From: JAFCDQ01 sp964571335
Lineage (GTDB): Archaea; Nanobdellota; Nanobdellia; Woesearchaeales; ARS49
Reading direction: 5' to 3'
Assembly (NCBI GenBank): GCA_964571335.1
Contig: CAZNAM010000031.1
Location: forward strand, 1-8,824
Length of the DNA: 8,824 nt
Each line of letters starts with the position of its first letter. Position 1 is the first letter of the stretch. Made by a program: the position numbers and the translations under genes. This document shows positions 1 through 6,174 of the stretch, piece by piece. The notes under the pieces were generated by a model. That model saw nothing but the letters and a program-made list of their open reading frames with translations. It made no database searches and was not told the origin of the DNA.

Positions 1-810
1 TCTCCATTACCTTCTCCAACCAATCCTGGAGGTATTGCTACAGGAGCAATTCCTGCTTTATTTCAAAGCTTAGGCGCGGGTGATCCTCAAACAGCTTTGT
101 TGATGATTGCAGGTATTTTAAGTACTGCCATTGTTTTTTGTCTAGCAGTTTACGCTCAGGCTATGAAAGTTGAAATTCCTTTATCTTTTGGTAGAGTTAG
201 AGGGCAAGGTATGCGTTGGCCTTTATCTTTCATTTACACATCTAATATTCCTGTTATTCTTGTTTCTGCTCTTATCGCAAACATCCAGTTATGGGCAAGG
301 TTGTTTCAAAATTGGGGTTTTCCACTTTTTGGCACTTTTGTAGGAGGTAATCCTGCTTCAGGTCTTGTTTCTTGGTTGTCTGCCCCTAATATTGTTGGTA
401 AAATAATTAAAGGGAGTATTACTTTTGCAGATGTGGGTCATTCTGCAATCTACATGTTATTTTTAATTGCTGGTGCGGTTTTATTTTCTTGGTTTTGGGT
501 ACAGACTAGTGGAATGGATGCTAAAAGTCAAGCAAAACAGATTATGTCTTCTGGTTTACAAATTCCTGGTTTTAGAAAAGATCAGCGAGTTTTAGAAAGG
601 CTTTTAAGCAGGTATATTAAACCATTAACTATAATGGGTGCAATCGCTGTTGGTTTACTTGCTGGTTTAGCAGATATTAGTGGTGCTTTGACTCACGGCA
701 CAGGTTTATTATTGACTGTTATGATTATCTATAAATTATATGAAGAAATTGCTAAACAGCACATGATGGATATGAATCCTATGTTACGTAAGTTTATGGG
801 AGGTAGTTAA
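1..810 (+). CDS. secY: Protein translocase subunit SecY (Sec61 alpha), C-terminal part; 5' end outside window
   Basis: Main channel subunit of the Sec translocon, which moves unfolded proteins across or into the cytoplasmic membrane. The frame is open to the window edge, so only the last 269 residues are seen, roughly TM6 to TM10. Visible archaeal SecY signatures are VEIPLSFGRVRG after TM6 (the Arg-rich ribosome-docking loop 6/7), YTSNIPVIL opening TM7, and the second cytoplasmic loop with SGLQIPGFRKDQRVLERLL. TM10 carries GTGLLLTVMIIYKLYE. The stop codon TAA (808-810) overlaps the ATG of the next gene by one base, and a strong Shine-Dalgarno for that gene lies inside the last secY codons. 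The two proteins are therefore probably made from one mRNA and translationally coupled. The ATG at 97 lies inside TM6 and is not the true start. Confidence 0.97.
   Translation, partial: SPLPSPTNPGGIATGAIPALFQSLGAGDPQTALLMIAGILSTAIVFCLAVYAQAMKVEIPLSFGRVRGQGMRWPLSFIYTSNIPVILVSALIANIQLWARLFQNWGFPLFGTFVGGNPASGLVSWLSAPNIVGKIIKGSITFADVGHSAIYMLFLIAGAVLFSWFWVQTSGMDAKSQAKQIMSSGLQIPGFRKDQRVLERLLSRYIKPLTIMGAIAVGLLAGLADISGALTHGTGLLLTVMIIYKLYEEIAKQHMMDMNPMLRKFMGGS
798..804 (+). promoter_or_regulatory. Shine-Dalgarno site for the DUF106 gene inside the secY 3' end
   Basis: GGGAGGT lies 5 nt before the ATG at 810. It matches the anti-Shine-Dalgarno of archaeal 16S rRNA well. It is one of only two strong SD sites seen in the window and supports re-initiation on the secY message. 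Confidence 0.8.
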
Positions 811-1553
811 TGGTTTTTGATGCTTTTTTTGACTCTATTTTTACTCCTTTATTAAAAATAGGTATTGTTCCAACAATCATAGTTATTGCTTTTGTTGTAA
901 GTATTTTGATGGTGTATATTTACAAATGGGCTACTGATCAAAAAATGATGAAAGAGCTTAAGGATAATATCAAAAAATATCAAAAAGATATGAAAGATAA
1001 TAGAAAAGATCCTGAAAAATTTATGGAGTGCAGTAAAAAAGCCAACAAACTTAATTTTCAATATATGAAGCATAGTCTTAAACCAACTTTATTTACTTTT
1101 ATTCCTATATTAATTATTTTTGGTTGGATGAATGCAAATTTATATTTTGATCCTCTTTCTCCTGGAGATGAATTTGATGTTAGTGTTTTTGTTAAAGATG
1201 ATTTTAAAGGAAATATCTCTTCTGTAAATATTCCTGAAGGAATAGAGATTATTTCTAATGATGCTATTAAAGCTGAAAAAGAACAAGCAGTTTTTAGATT
1301 TAAAGCAATTAAAAGTGGAAATTATGATTTAGAATTTAAAGCTGAAGATGATGATGTATTTAAAGAAATTCTAATTACTGATACTTTCAAATATGAAAAT
1401 CCTGTTAAAGAATTTAATTCTGGATTGATAACTAAAATTGTTGTGGGGCACAATCGTCTTGAAGTTTTATTTGGTCTTTCTTGGTTATGGACGTATATTA
1501 TCTTTGCGGTTTTTTTCAGTATGATACTTAGAAAAATATTGAAGGTTTATTAA
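810..1553 (+). CDS. DUF106 / EMC3-TMCO1-like membrane insertase (Oxa1/YidC superfamily)
   Basis: Archaeal DUF106 proteins belong with YidC, Oxa1, EMC3, TMCO1 and Get1, which help insert membrane proteins; function here is inferred from the family. The 247 residues show TM1 at about 17-38, a charged Lys-rich cytoplasmic coiled coil at about 43-88 (DQKMMKELKDNIKKYQKDMK, then RKDPEKF), and TM2 at about 93-111 ending FGWMNANLYF. An extracytoplasmic beta-rich domain follows at about 112-216, then TM3 at about 218-240 and the basic tail RKILKVY. The coiled coil between TM1 and TM2 is the family hallmark and is expected to contact the ribosome. The gene overlaps secY by one base, joining translocon and insertase in one operon. 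In many archaea adk lies between these genes, but it is absent here. Confidence 0.9.
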   Translation: MVFDAFFDSIFTPLLKIGIVPTIIVIAFVVSILMVYIYKWATDQKMMKELKDNIKKYQKDMKDNRKDPEKFMECSKKANKLNFQYMKHSLKPTLFTFIPILIIFGWMNANLYFDPLSPGDEFDVSVFVKDDFKGNISSVNIPEGIEIISNDAIKAEKEQAVFRFKAIKSGNYDLEFKAEDDDVFKEILITDTFKYENPVKEFNSGLITKIVVGHNRLEVLFGLSWLWTYIIFAVFFSMILRKILKVY

Positions 1554-1613
1554 ACAACAGATTTATTTTACATATAGAAAATAATTCTTTATTACTTCTT
1601 TCAAATCAAAACC
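1554..1613 (+). other. Intergenic spacer after the secY operon
   Basis: This is AT-rich non-coding sequence between the DUF106 stop and the TBP promoter. It has only short T-runs (TTTATTTTA and pyrimidine-rich TTCTTTATTACTTCTTTC), which could serve as a weak archaeal terminator. I see no hairpin or RNA gene. Confidence 0.4.
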
Positions 1614-1621
1614 TTTTTAAA
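1608..1621 (+). promoter_or_regulatory. BRE/TATA promoter of the TBP gene
   Basis: AAAACC followed by TTTTTAAA (1614-1621) matches the BRE-plus-TATA pattern seen before the other genes here. A start about 26 nt past the box centre falls near 1643, giving a leader of about 21 nt that carries a Shine-Dalgarno. The TATA-like copies at 1627-1635 and 1640-1648 are alternatives, but the second is too close to the ATG to act as a promoter. Confidence 0.55.
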
Positions 1622-1626
1622 GTTTT

Positions 1627-1648
1627 ATTTATAAATGGTATTTATAAA
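1627..1648 (+). repeat. Tandem ATTTATAAA direct repeat in the TBP promoter/leader
   Basis: Two identical 9-mers, ATTTATAAA at 1627-1635 and at 1640-1648, are spaced 13 bp apart start to start. Each is a plausible TBP-binding element. They lie between the likely core promoter and the start codon of the gene for TBP itself and cover the predicted transcription start. Confidence 0.6.
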
Positions 1649-1653
1649 GTATT

Positions 1654-1660
1654 GAGGGGG
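1654..1660 (+). promoter_or_regulatory. Shine-Dalgarno site for TBP
   Basis: GAGGGGG ends 4 nt before the ATG at 1665. It fixes the start codon and shows that TBP, unlike most first genes in this window, is translated from a leadered mRNA. Confidence 0.7.
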
Positions 1661-1664
1661 CATC

Positions 1665-2324
1665 ATGGCAAAAAAAACTGCTAAAAAACAGACTAAAAAA
1701 TCTTCCACTAAAAAAAAAGTTGTTAAAAAGAAGAGTTCTGTTAAATCTTCTGACACCACTGTAAAAAAAACAAGGAAATTTCACAAAGAAATTGAAATTG
1801 TCAATATTGTAGTTAGTGCTGCTTTGGGCCACGACATTCCTTTAGAAAAAATGGCTGCAACCCTTCCCAATACAGAATATAATCCTGAACAATTTCCTGG
1901 ATTAGTTATTAGAATCAAAGATCCTAAAACTAGTGCTTTAATTTTTAGTAGTGGAAAAATAGTCTGCACTGGTGCCAGGAGTATGGAAAAAGTTAAAGAG
2001 AGTATTAAAAAAATAATTAAAAATCTTGAAAAGATTAATGTTAAGATAAAAGAAGTTCCTGTTCCTGAAATTCAAAATATTGTTGCTTCAGGCAGTATAG
2101 GAGTAGATCTTAATTTGAACGTTCTTGCTATGAAGTTGGATAATACAGAATATGAACCAGAACAATTTCCGGGGCTAGTTTATAAACTCCCAAAACATAG
2201 GGCCACATTTTTATTATTTAGTAATGGGAAAATTGTCTGCACAGGCACTAAAAGTGAAGGAGAAGTTCATGAATCAGTTGATAAACTTATTGAAATCCTT
2301 AAAGAACTCTTTGAGAAAAAATAA
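1665..2324 (+). CDS. tbp: TATA-box-binding protein with Lys-rich N-terminal tail
   Basis: General transcription factor that binds and bends the TATA element and recruits TFB and RNA polymerase. The 219 residues contain the two direct TBP repeats, about 43-128 and 134-219. Each has NIV at the start of its DNA-binding sheet (N47 and N138), an EYxPEQFPGLV segment and an SGKIVCTG or NGKIVCTG segment. The four DNA-intercalating Phe are present: F77 and F94 in repeat 1, F168 and F185 in repeat 2. The oddity is the N-terminus. Residues 2-38 hold 16 Lys and 1 Arg with Ser, Thr and Ala, resembling a histone tail and likely disordered, whereas typical archaeal TBPs start almost directly with the fold. 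The start at 1665 is set by a good Shine-Dalgarno and there is no ATG between the tail and the core. The acidic C-terminal tail of Pyrococcus TBP is absent. Monocistronic, with its own promoter and a T-run after the stop. Confidence 0.97.
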   Translation: MAKKTAKKQTKKSSTKKKVVKKKSSVKSSDTTVKKTRKFHKEIEIVNIVVSAALGHDIPLEKMAATLPNTEYNPEQFPGLVIRIKDPKTSALIFSSGKIVCTGARSMEKVKESIKKIIKNLEKINVKIKEVPVPEIQNIVASGSIGVDLNLNVLAMKLDNTEYEPEQFPGLVYKLPKHRATFLLFSNGKIVCTGTKSEGEVHESVDKLIEILKELFEKK

Positions 2325-2340
2325 AGGACTAAATACTCTA

Positions 2341-2346
2341 TTTTTT
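2341..2346 (+). terminator. Poly-T terminator after TBP
   Basis: A run of six T begins 17 nt after the TBP stop codon. Archaeal RNA polymerase can terminate at such T-runs without a hairpin. The MCM promoter follows immediately. Confidence 0.5.
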
Positions 2347-2380
2347 ATTGATTTTATAAACTTTACAATACAGAATAATA

Positions 2381-2393
2381 AACCATATAAAAA
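2381..2393 (+). promoter_or_regulatory. BRE/TATA promoter of MCM, predicted leaderless
   Basis: AACC followed by ATATAAAAA (2385-2393). The TATA core centre is about 27-28 nt before the ATG at 2417, so transcription should begin at or within a few bases of the start codon. No Shine-Dalgarno precedes the ATG; the sequence there is pyrimidine-rich (TTTTCTCATCATTATC). Confidence 0.6.
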
Positions 2394-2416
2394 CAACTGT
2401 TTTTCTCATCATTATC

Positions 2417-4429
2417 ATGGATGCATCTGAAATTATTCCAAAAATGATCGATTTTTTTGAAAAGACTCAACTCGAAAAATTATTAGAGCAAGTTAGACTT
2501 GGAGACAAATTTCTTATTGTCAATTTTTCAGATATTGCTAAATTTAATTTAGAACTTGCTGATCTTTTTCTTGATCAGCCTGAAGAGCTTCTGAAAGGTG
2601 CTGAAATAGCTGTCGGTCAGATGGATCTAGGTACAGAAGTTAAGAATTTTATTTTAAGAGTGGTTGGTTTACCTGAAAGCACTAATTTGATGATTAGAAA
2701 TATTAGAAGTATTCATCTTAACAAGATTTTTTGTTTTGAAGGGGTTGTTAGACAGAAAAGTGATGTTCGTCCTTTGGTCACAACAGCAAGATTTGAATGT
2801 CCTAGTTGTGGTAATGTTCTTCCCATTATTCAGTTAGATAATAAATTTAAAGAGCCAACAAGATGTAGTTGTGGCAGAAAAGGAAAATTTAGACTTTTAG
2901 GTAAAGAACTTGTTGATGCTCAAGGTATCGTTCTTGAAGAAATGCCTGAAAATTTGGAGGGGGGAGAACAGCCTAAGAGAATCAATATTTTTTTGAAAAA
3001 TGATTTAGTTAGCTCTCTTGGAGAAAAAAAAACTAATCCTGGAACAAAAATCAAAGTTGTCGGGGTTATAAAAGAAATACCTATTTTTACTAAAGGGGGT
3101 TTACAAAGTACTCGTTTTGATTTATTAATTGAAGGCAATTCTGTTGAAACTATTGAAGAAGATTTTACAGATATTAATATTGATGATGCAGAATTAGAAC
3201 AAATAAAAAAATTATCTAAAGATCCTTTTTTAATGAATAAAATAATCATGAGTATTGCTCCTTCTATTTATGGTCATGAATATATTAAAGAATCTCTTGC
3301 TTTACAAATGGTGGGGGGAGTTAGAAAAAAAAGAGATGATGGGGTTGTTACAAGAGGAGATATTCACATTTTATTGGTGGGTGATCCCGGAGCAGGCAAA
3401 TCTCAACTGCTTAAGAGAATCCTTATTGTTGCTCCTAAAGCAAGATATGTGACTGGTAAAGGTGCTTCTGGAGCAGGTCTTACTGCTTCTGTGGTTAAAG
3501 ATGAATTCTTAAATGGTTGGAGTCTTGAAGCAGGAGCTTTAGTTTTGGCCAACAAAGGTATTTGTGCTATTGATGAACTTGATAAAATGAGTAAAGAAGA
3601 TACTTGGGCAATGCATGAAGCTCTTGAACAACAGACAGTATCTATAAGCAAAGCAAACATTCAAGCCACACTTAGTGCTGAAACTACTGTTCTTGCGGCA
3701 GCAAATCCTAAATTTGGAAGATTTGACCCTTATGACCTTGTTGCTAATCAGATTAATCTACCTCCTACTTTAATCAACAGGTTTGATCTTATTTTTCCAA
3801 TTAAAGATTTACCAGATATTAAAAAAGATGAACGTATGGCTCGGTTTATTTTAGAATTGCATAAGAACAACATTAAAGAACCTGAAATTAATACTGCCCT
3901 TTTAAGAAAATATTTTGCTTATGCTCGTCAAAATATCAAACCCAAACTAACTGATGAATCTATTTCTCATTTAGAAGATTATTATATTAAAATGCGTTCT
4001 CAGGCAGTTGGACAAGGATCAAGAGCTGTTCCTATTTCTGCTAGACAGTTAGAAGGCCTTGTTCGTTTATCTGAAGCAAGTGCTAAATTAAGACTTAGTC
4101 CTGTGATTGAAAAAGTTGATACTGAAAAAGCAATAACTCTTCTTGATTTTTGTTTGAGACAGATCGCGTTTGATGAAGAAACTGGAACTATTGATATTGA
4201 TCGTATTTCTTCTGATATTTCTACAAGTCAGAGAAATAAAATAATTCTTGTAAAAGAAATTATTGGAGGTCTTGAACATCAATTAGGTAAAACTATTCCT
4301 ATTGAAGATATTATTAAGAAGGCTGAAGAAAAAGGTTTGTCTGAAAGTGAAACTGAAGAAGTTATTCAAAAACTTAAACGTGGCGGAGATGTTTTTGAAC
4401 CAAGAAGAGGATTTATTAGTAAAATTTAA
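2417..4429 (+). CDS. mcm: Replicative DNA helicase MCM (minichromosome maintenance protein)
   Basis: ATP-dependent 3'-5' helicase that forms a homohexamer at the archaeal replication fork. The 670 residues are full length and contain no intein. The N-terminal domain (about 1-250) has a zinc site C128-x2-C131-x18-C150-x-C152 inside an OB fold. The AAA+ core carries Walker A GDPGAGKS (322-329, K328), Walker B AIDEL with D386 and E387, sensor 1 Asn in LAAANP (N430), the arginine finger in NRFDL (R455; many MCMs have SRFDL) and sensor 2 in SARQLE (R543). Residues about 600-670 form the C-terminal winged helix. The start has no Shine-Dalgarno but sits at leaderless spacing from a TATA box. TBP lies upstream, the convergent surface-protein gene downstream, and an RPA32-like gene 1.2 kb further on, so replication genes are loosely grouped. 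Confidence 0.98.
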   Translation: MDASEIIPKMIDFFEKTQLEKLLEQVRLGDKFLIVNFSDIAKFNLELADLFLDQPEELLKGAEIAVGQMDLGTEVKNFILRVVGLPESTNLMIRNIRSIHLNKIFCFEGVVRQKSDVRPLVTTARFECPSCGNVLPIIQLDNKFKEPTRCSCGRKGKFRLLGKELVDAQGIVLEEMPENLEGGEQPKRINIFLKNDLVSSLGEKKTNPGTKIKVVGVIKEIPIFTKGGLQSTRFDLLIEGNSVETIEEDFTDINIDDAELEQIKKLSKDPFLMNKIIMSIAPSIYGHEYIKESLALQMVGGVRKKRDDGVVTRGDIHILLVGDPGAGKSQLLKRILIVAPKARYVTGKGASGAGLTASVVKDEFLNGWSLEAGALVLANKGICAIDELDKMSKEDTWAMHEALEQQTVSISKANIQATLSAETTVLAAANPKFGRFDPYDLVANQINLPPTLINRFDLIFPIKDLPDIKKDERMARFILELHKNNIKEPEINTALLRKYFAYARQNIKPKLTDESISHLEDYYIKMRSQAVGQGSRAVPISARQLEGLVRLSEASAKLRLSPVIEKVDTEKAITLLDFCLRQIAFDEETGTIDIDRISSDISTSQRNKIILVKEIIGGLEHQLGKTIPIEDIIKKAEEKGLSESETEEVIQKLKRGGDVFEPRRGFISKI

Positions 4430-4486
4430 TTAAAAAATAACCAATACTCTTCAAAACAAACATTTTTGATTAAGTCATTTTATTTA
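4430..4486. terminator. Convergent intergenic region with T-runs on both strands
   Basis: These 57 nt separate the MCM stop from the stop of the minus-strand gene. The plus strand has T5 at 4463-4467 and T4 at 4478-4481. The minus strand has T6 from 4437 to 4432, just past the MCM stop. These are plausible archaeal T-run terminators for both genes. Confidence 0.4.
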
Positions 4487-5542
4487 TTATATCAGTTCAT
4501 TCATTTTTTCTAATTGAAAGCAACTGTTTTGAGTGTATTTATTGTTTATTTTTTCACAAACTCTGAAATCTCCATTCATTGCAAAATGCATATAACAGGA
4601 ATCTTTTTTAGTTTCTTCTGTTATTTTTGAACAAATATTGCTGATTTCATAATCTTTTGCGGCATTATATAAACAATCATCCTTATTGATTATAGTTATT
4701 ATTTTTTCACATTGGTTAACTGTTAAATCTGCAGATTTTGTATTTTTCGTTTTTTCCAAGACTGGTTCTTTTTTATTTTTCATTTCTTCTGCAACACAAT
4801 CAATACAAGTTTTATTTTCTCCATTTTCACAAATCATATTTCCGCAACAAGGTGTTATTGTTTCATGATTGCATTTTCCATCAATACAAATATCTTTTGT
4901 GCAAACATCATAATCATCACATTCTCCTATACATTTTTTTTCTATTTCATCTCTCTGTTCTTCTGGGCTAGTTATTTTTGGTTGTTCTGTTTGTGCTTTT
5001 ATTAATATTTGAAAATTGATTTCTTTTGTTAAAGTATAAGTTCCCATAGTTAATGTAACAACTAACCTATAATTGCCTGTTTGATATTGTATTGGTATTT
5101 GTTCAGTTATTTCAATAATATATTCTTCTATTTTCATTATTTTTTTCTTTGACGTTAACATATTTCCTTCTGATGAAAATATAATATAATTTATTATTGC
5201 ATTTGTTGTTTTTTCTGAAGGATTTATTATTTGAATTTTTGTTATTAATGATTCTCCTTTTTGTAGTTCTGTATTTGTTAAACTTAATTTTAATGCGGGT
5301 GACTTTTCTTCAGGAGATAGTATTAGAAAAAAAAGTATTCCTAATATTAAAAGTACCAGAATCAAAGCTATAATAATTATTTTATTTGTTGTTTTTTTTG
5401 GAATTTTTGAAGATATTCTTAAAATAATATCAACTTCCTGCGGAGAATGTCCTGCTTTTATTAATGCATTTCTTATTTGTTCAGGTTTATATCCTCTTGC
5501 AAGATTTCTTTTTACATACTCAGTTAGTGATTGATTTACCAT
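4487..5542 (-). CDS. Membrane-anchored Cys-rich surface protein, function unknown
   Basis: I do not recognise a named family; the layout is modular. Residues 1-45 form a small helical cytoplasmic domain (YVKRNLARGYKPEQIRNALI, then GHSPQEVDIIL), UBA/CUE-like in pattern and, from memory, common at the N-terminus of DPANN membrane proteins. TM about 54-75 follows a basic stretch, placing the rest outside. Residues about 84-182 look like a beta-sandwich (Ig/CARDB-like). A Cys-rich module at 204-249 has ten Cys, including CDDYDVCTKDICIDGKC and CCGNMICENGE. A linker at 250-275 is Lys/Glu-rich. Residues 278-341 contain three tandem C-x11-C units: C278/C290, C304/C316 and C329/C341. All 16 Cys lie on the predicted outer side and are even in number, which fits disulfides. 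TAA stop. The start at 5542 is supported by a TATA element at leaderless spacing. A role in cell-surface binding or adhesion is only a guess. Confidence 0.85.
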   Translation of the reverse strand: MVNQSLTEYVKRNLARGYKPEQIRNALIKAGHSPQEVDIILRISSKIPKKTTNKIIIIALILVLLILGILFFLILSPEEKSPALKLSLTNTELQKGESLITKIQIINPSEKTTNAIINYIIFSSEGNMLTSKKKIMKIEEYIIEITEQIPIQYQTGNYRLVVTLTMGTYTLTKEINFQILIKAQTEQPKITSPEEQRDEIEKKCIGECDDYDVCTKDICIDGKCNHETITPCCGNMICENGENKTCIDCVAEEMKNKKEPVLEKTKNTKSADLTVNQCEKIITIINKDDCLYNAAKDYEISNICSKITEETKKDSCYMHFAMNGDFRVCEKINNKYTQNSCFQLEKMNELI

Positions 5543-5563
5543 CTTCTTTAAAGTATATTTTTG

Positions 5564-5580
5564 TTTTTAAAAAGTTTTTT
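5564..5580 (-). promoter_or_regulatory. BRE/TATA promoter of the Cys-rich surface protein gene, predicted leaderless
   Basis: Read on the minus strand, AAAAAAC is followed by TTTTTAAAAA (5573 down to 5564). The box centre is about 26 nt before the start codon at 5542. No Shine-Dalgarno is seen; the bases before the ATG read CTTTAAAGAAG. Confidence 0.55.
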
Positions 5581-5584
5581 AAAA
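5569..5584 (+). promoter_or_regulatory. BRE/TATA promoter of the RPA32-like gene, predicted leaderless
   Basis: AAAAAG is followed by TTTTTTAAAA (5575-5584), with its centre about 26 nt before the ATG at 5606. It lies back to back with the minus-strand TATA at 5564-5573. No Shine-Dalgarno precedes the ATG. Confidence 0.55.
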
Positions 5585-5605
5585 CCACATTCATTCTGGA
5601 TTTTT

Positions 5606-6154
5606 ATGGGGGATGGTTTTAGGCGTACTGCTGTTAATTGTTGGGTTAAAGACTTGTTAGAAGGTAGTTTTGAGAGTGCTGATGAAGGCCCTTCAAAAGT
5701 GATTTTTAATAGTGGTCAGGAAGCTGGAAGAGTTAACATTATTGGAACAATTACAACAATTCTCAAAGGCGTTCCTTTTAGGTTTATTATTGATGATGGG
5801 TCTGGTCAAATTGAAGTTATTGATTTTGAGTCTGAAAGAGATGTCAAAATTGGTGATTTTATAAGGGTTGTTGCTCTGCCAAAAGAATATCTTAATACAA
5901 AATATCTTATTCTTGAAATTCTTAAGAAAACAGATTCTTTGTGGCTTAAATTAAAAAAAGGTGTTGTTAAAGAAGAAAGAGATATGAAAAGTGAAATATT
6001 AAATTTTATTAAAGAAAATGATTCAGGGGCTGGAATTTCTTTTGAAAGTGTTGAAGAGGAATTTGGTGCTGATATTGAAAAAAATCTTGATTTTCTTCTT
6101 GAAAAAGGTTATTTATTTGAAGCAAAACCTGGTTTTTTCAAAGTTCTTGAATAA
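5606..6154 (+). CDS. RPA32-like single-stranded DNA-binding protein (OB fold plus winged helix)
   Basis: Likely the small-subunit type of archaeal replication protein A (RPA-like, COG3390-type), binding ssDNA or partner proteins at forks and repair sites. From the ATG at 5606 it is 182 residues. The N-terminal FRRTAV and WVKDLLEG segments precede an OB fold at about 41-110, with GRVNIIGTIT and the strand-turn-strand IIDDGSGQIEVIDF at 61-74. This IDDGSG element is typical of RPA32 and OB-fold tRNA/ssDNA binders. Residues about 125-182 look like a winged helix, ending FLLEKGYLFEAKPGFFKVLE, the same order as RPA32 in eukaryotes and Euryarchaeota. The upstream in-frame TTG at 5561 overlaps the promoter region and adds 15 residues that do not look like family sequence, so ATG 5606 is preferred. 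No large RPA subunit is seen in the window. Confidence 0.8.
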   Translation: MGDGFRRTAVNCWVKDLLEGSFESADEGPSKVIFNSGQEAGRVNIIGTITTILKGVPFRFIIDDGSGQIEVIDFESERDVKIGDFIRVVALPKEYLNTKYLILEILKKTDSLWLKLKKGVVKEERDMKSEILNFIKENDSGAGISFESVEEEFGADIEKNLDFLLEKGYLFEAKPGFFKVLE

Positions 6155-6161
6155 ATACAAC

Positions 6162-6167
6162 AAAAAA
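6162..6167 (-). terminator. Poly-T terminator of the SpoIIM-family gene
   Basis: On the minus strand a T6 run (6167 down to 6162) begins 8 nt after the SpoIIM-family TGA stop. The facing plus-strand gene ends only 20 nt away and has no equivalent T-run before it enters the opposite gene. Confidence 0.45.
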
Positions 6168-6174
6168 TTAGAAA

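Noticed and set aside
1635..1655. Six-codon upstream reading frame (ATG GTA TTT ATA AAG TAT TGA) in the TBP leader
   Set aside because: The predicted transcription start (about 1643) lies downstream of its ATG, it has no Shine-Dalgarno and the codons fall in TATA-like repeats; most likely chance.
2224..2430. 68-codon plus-strand frame spanning the TBP end and the MCM promoter
   Set aside because: Out of frame with TBP; its tail is translated from promoter sequence; no plausible start signal.
2920..3249. Minus-strand 109-codon open frame within mcm
   Set aside because: Lies fully inside the conserved MCM coding sequence, with low-complexity translation and no promoter; a shadow frame.
3403..3660. 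Minus-strand 85-codon open frame opposite the MCM Walker region
   Set aside because: Antisense to the most conserved part of MCM; no family-like features.
4686..4971. Plus-strand open frames opposite the Cys-rich protein
   Set aside because: They reflect antisense of Cys and Lys codons; the minus-strand frame has clear domain structure.
5561..5605. TTG start extending the RPA32-like protein by 15 residues
   Set aside because: It overlaps both TATA boxes, and the added residues do not resemble the family. ATG 5606 fits the promoter spacing.
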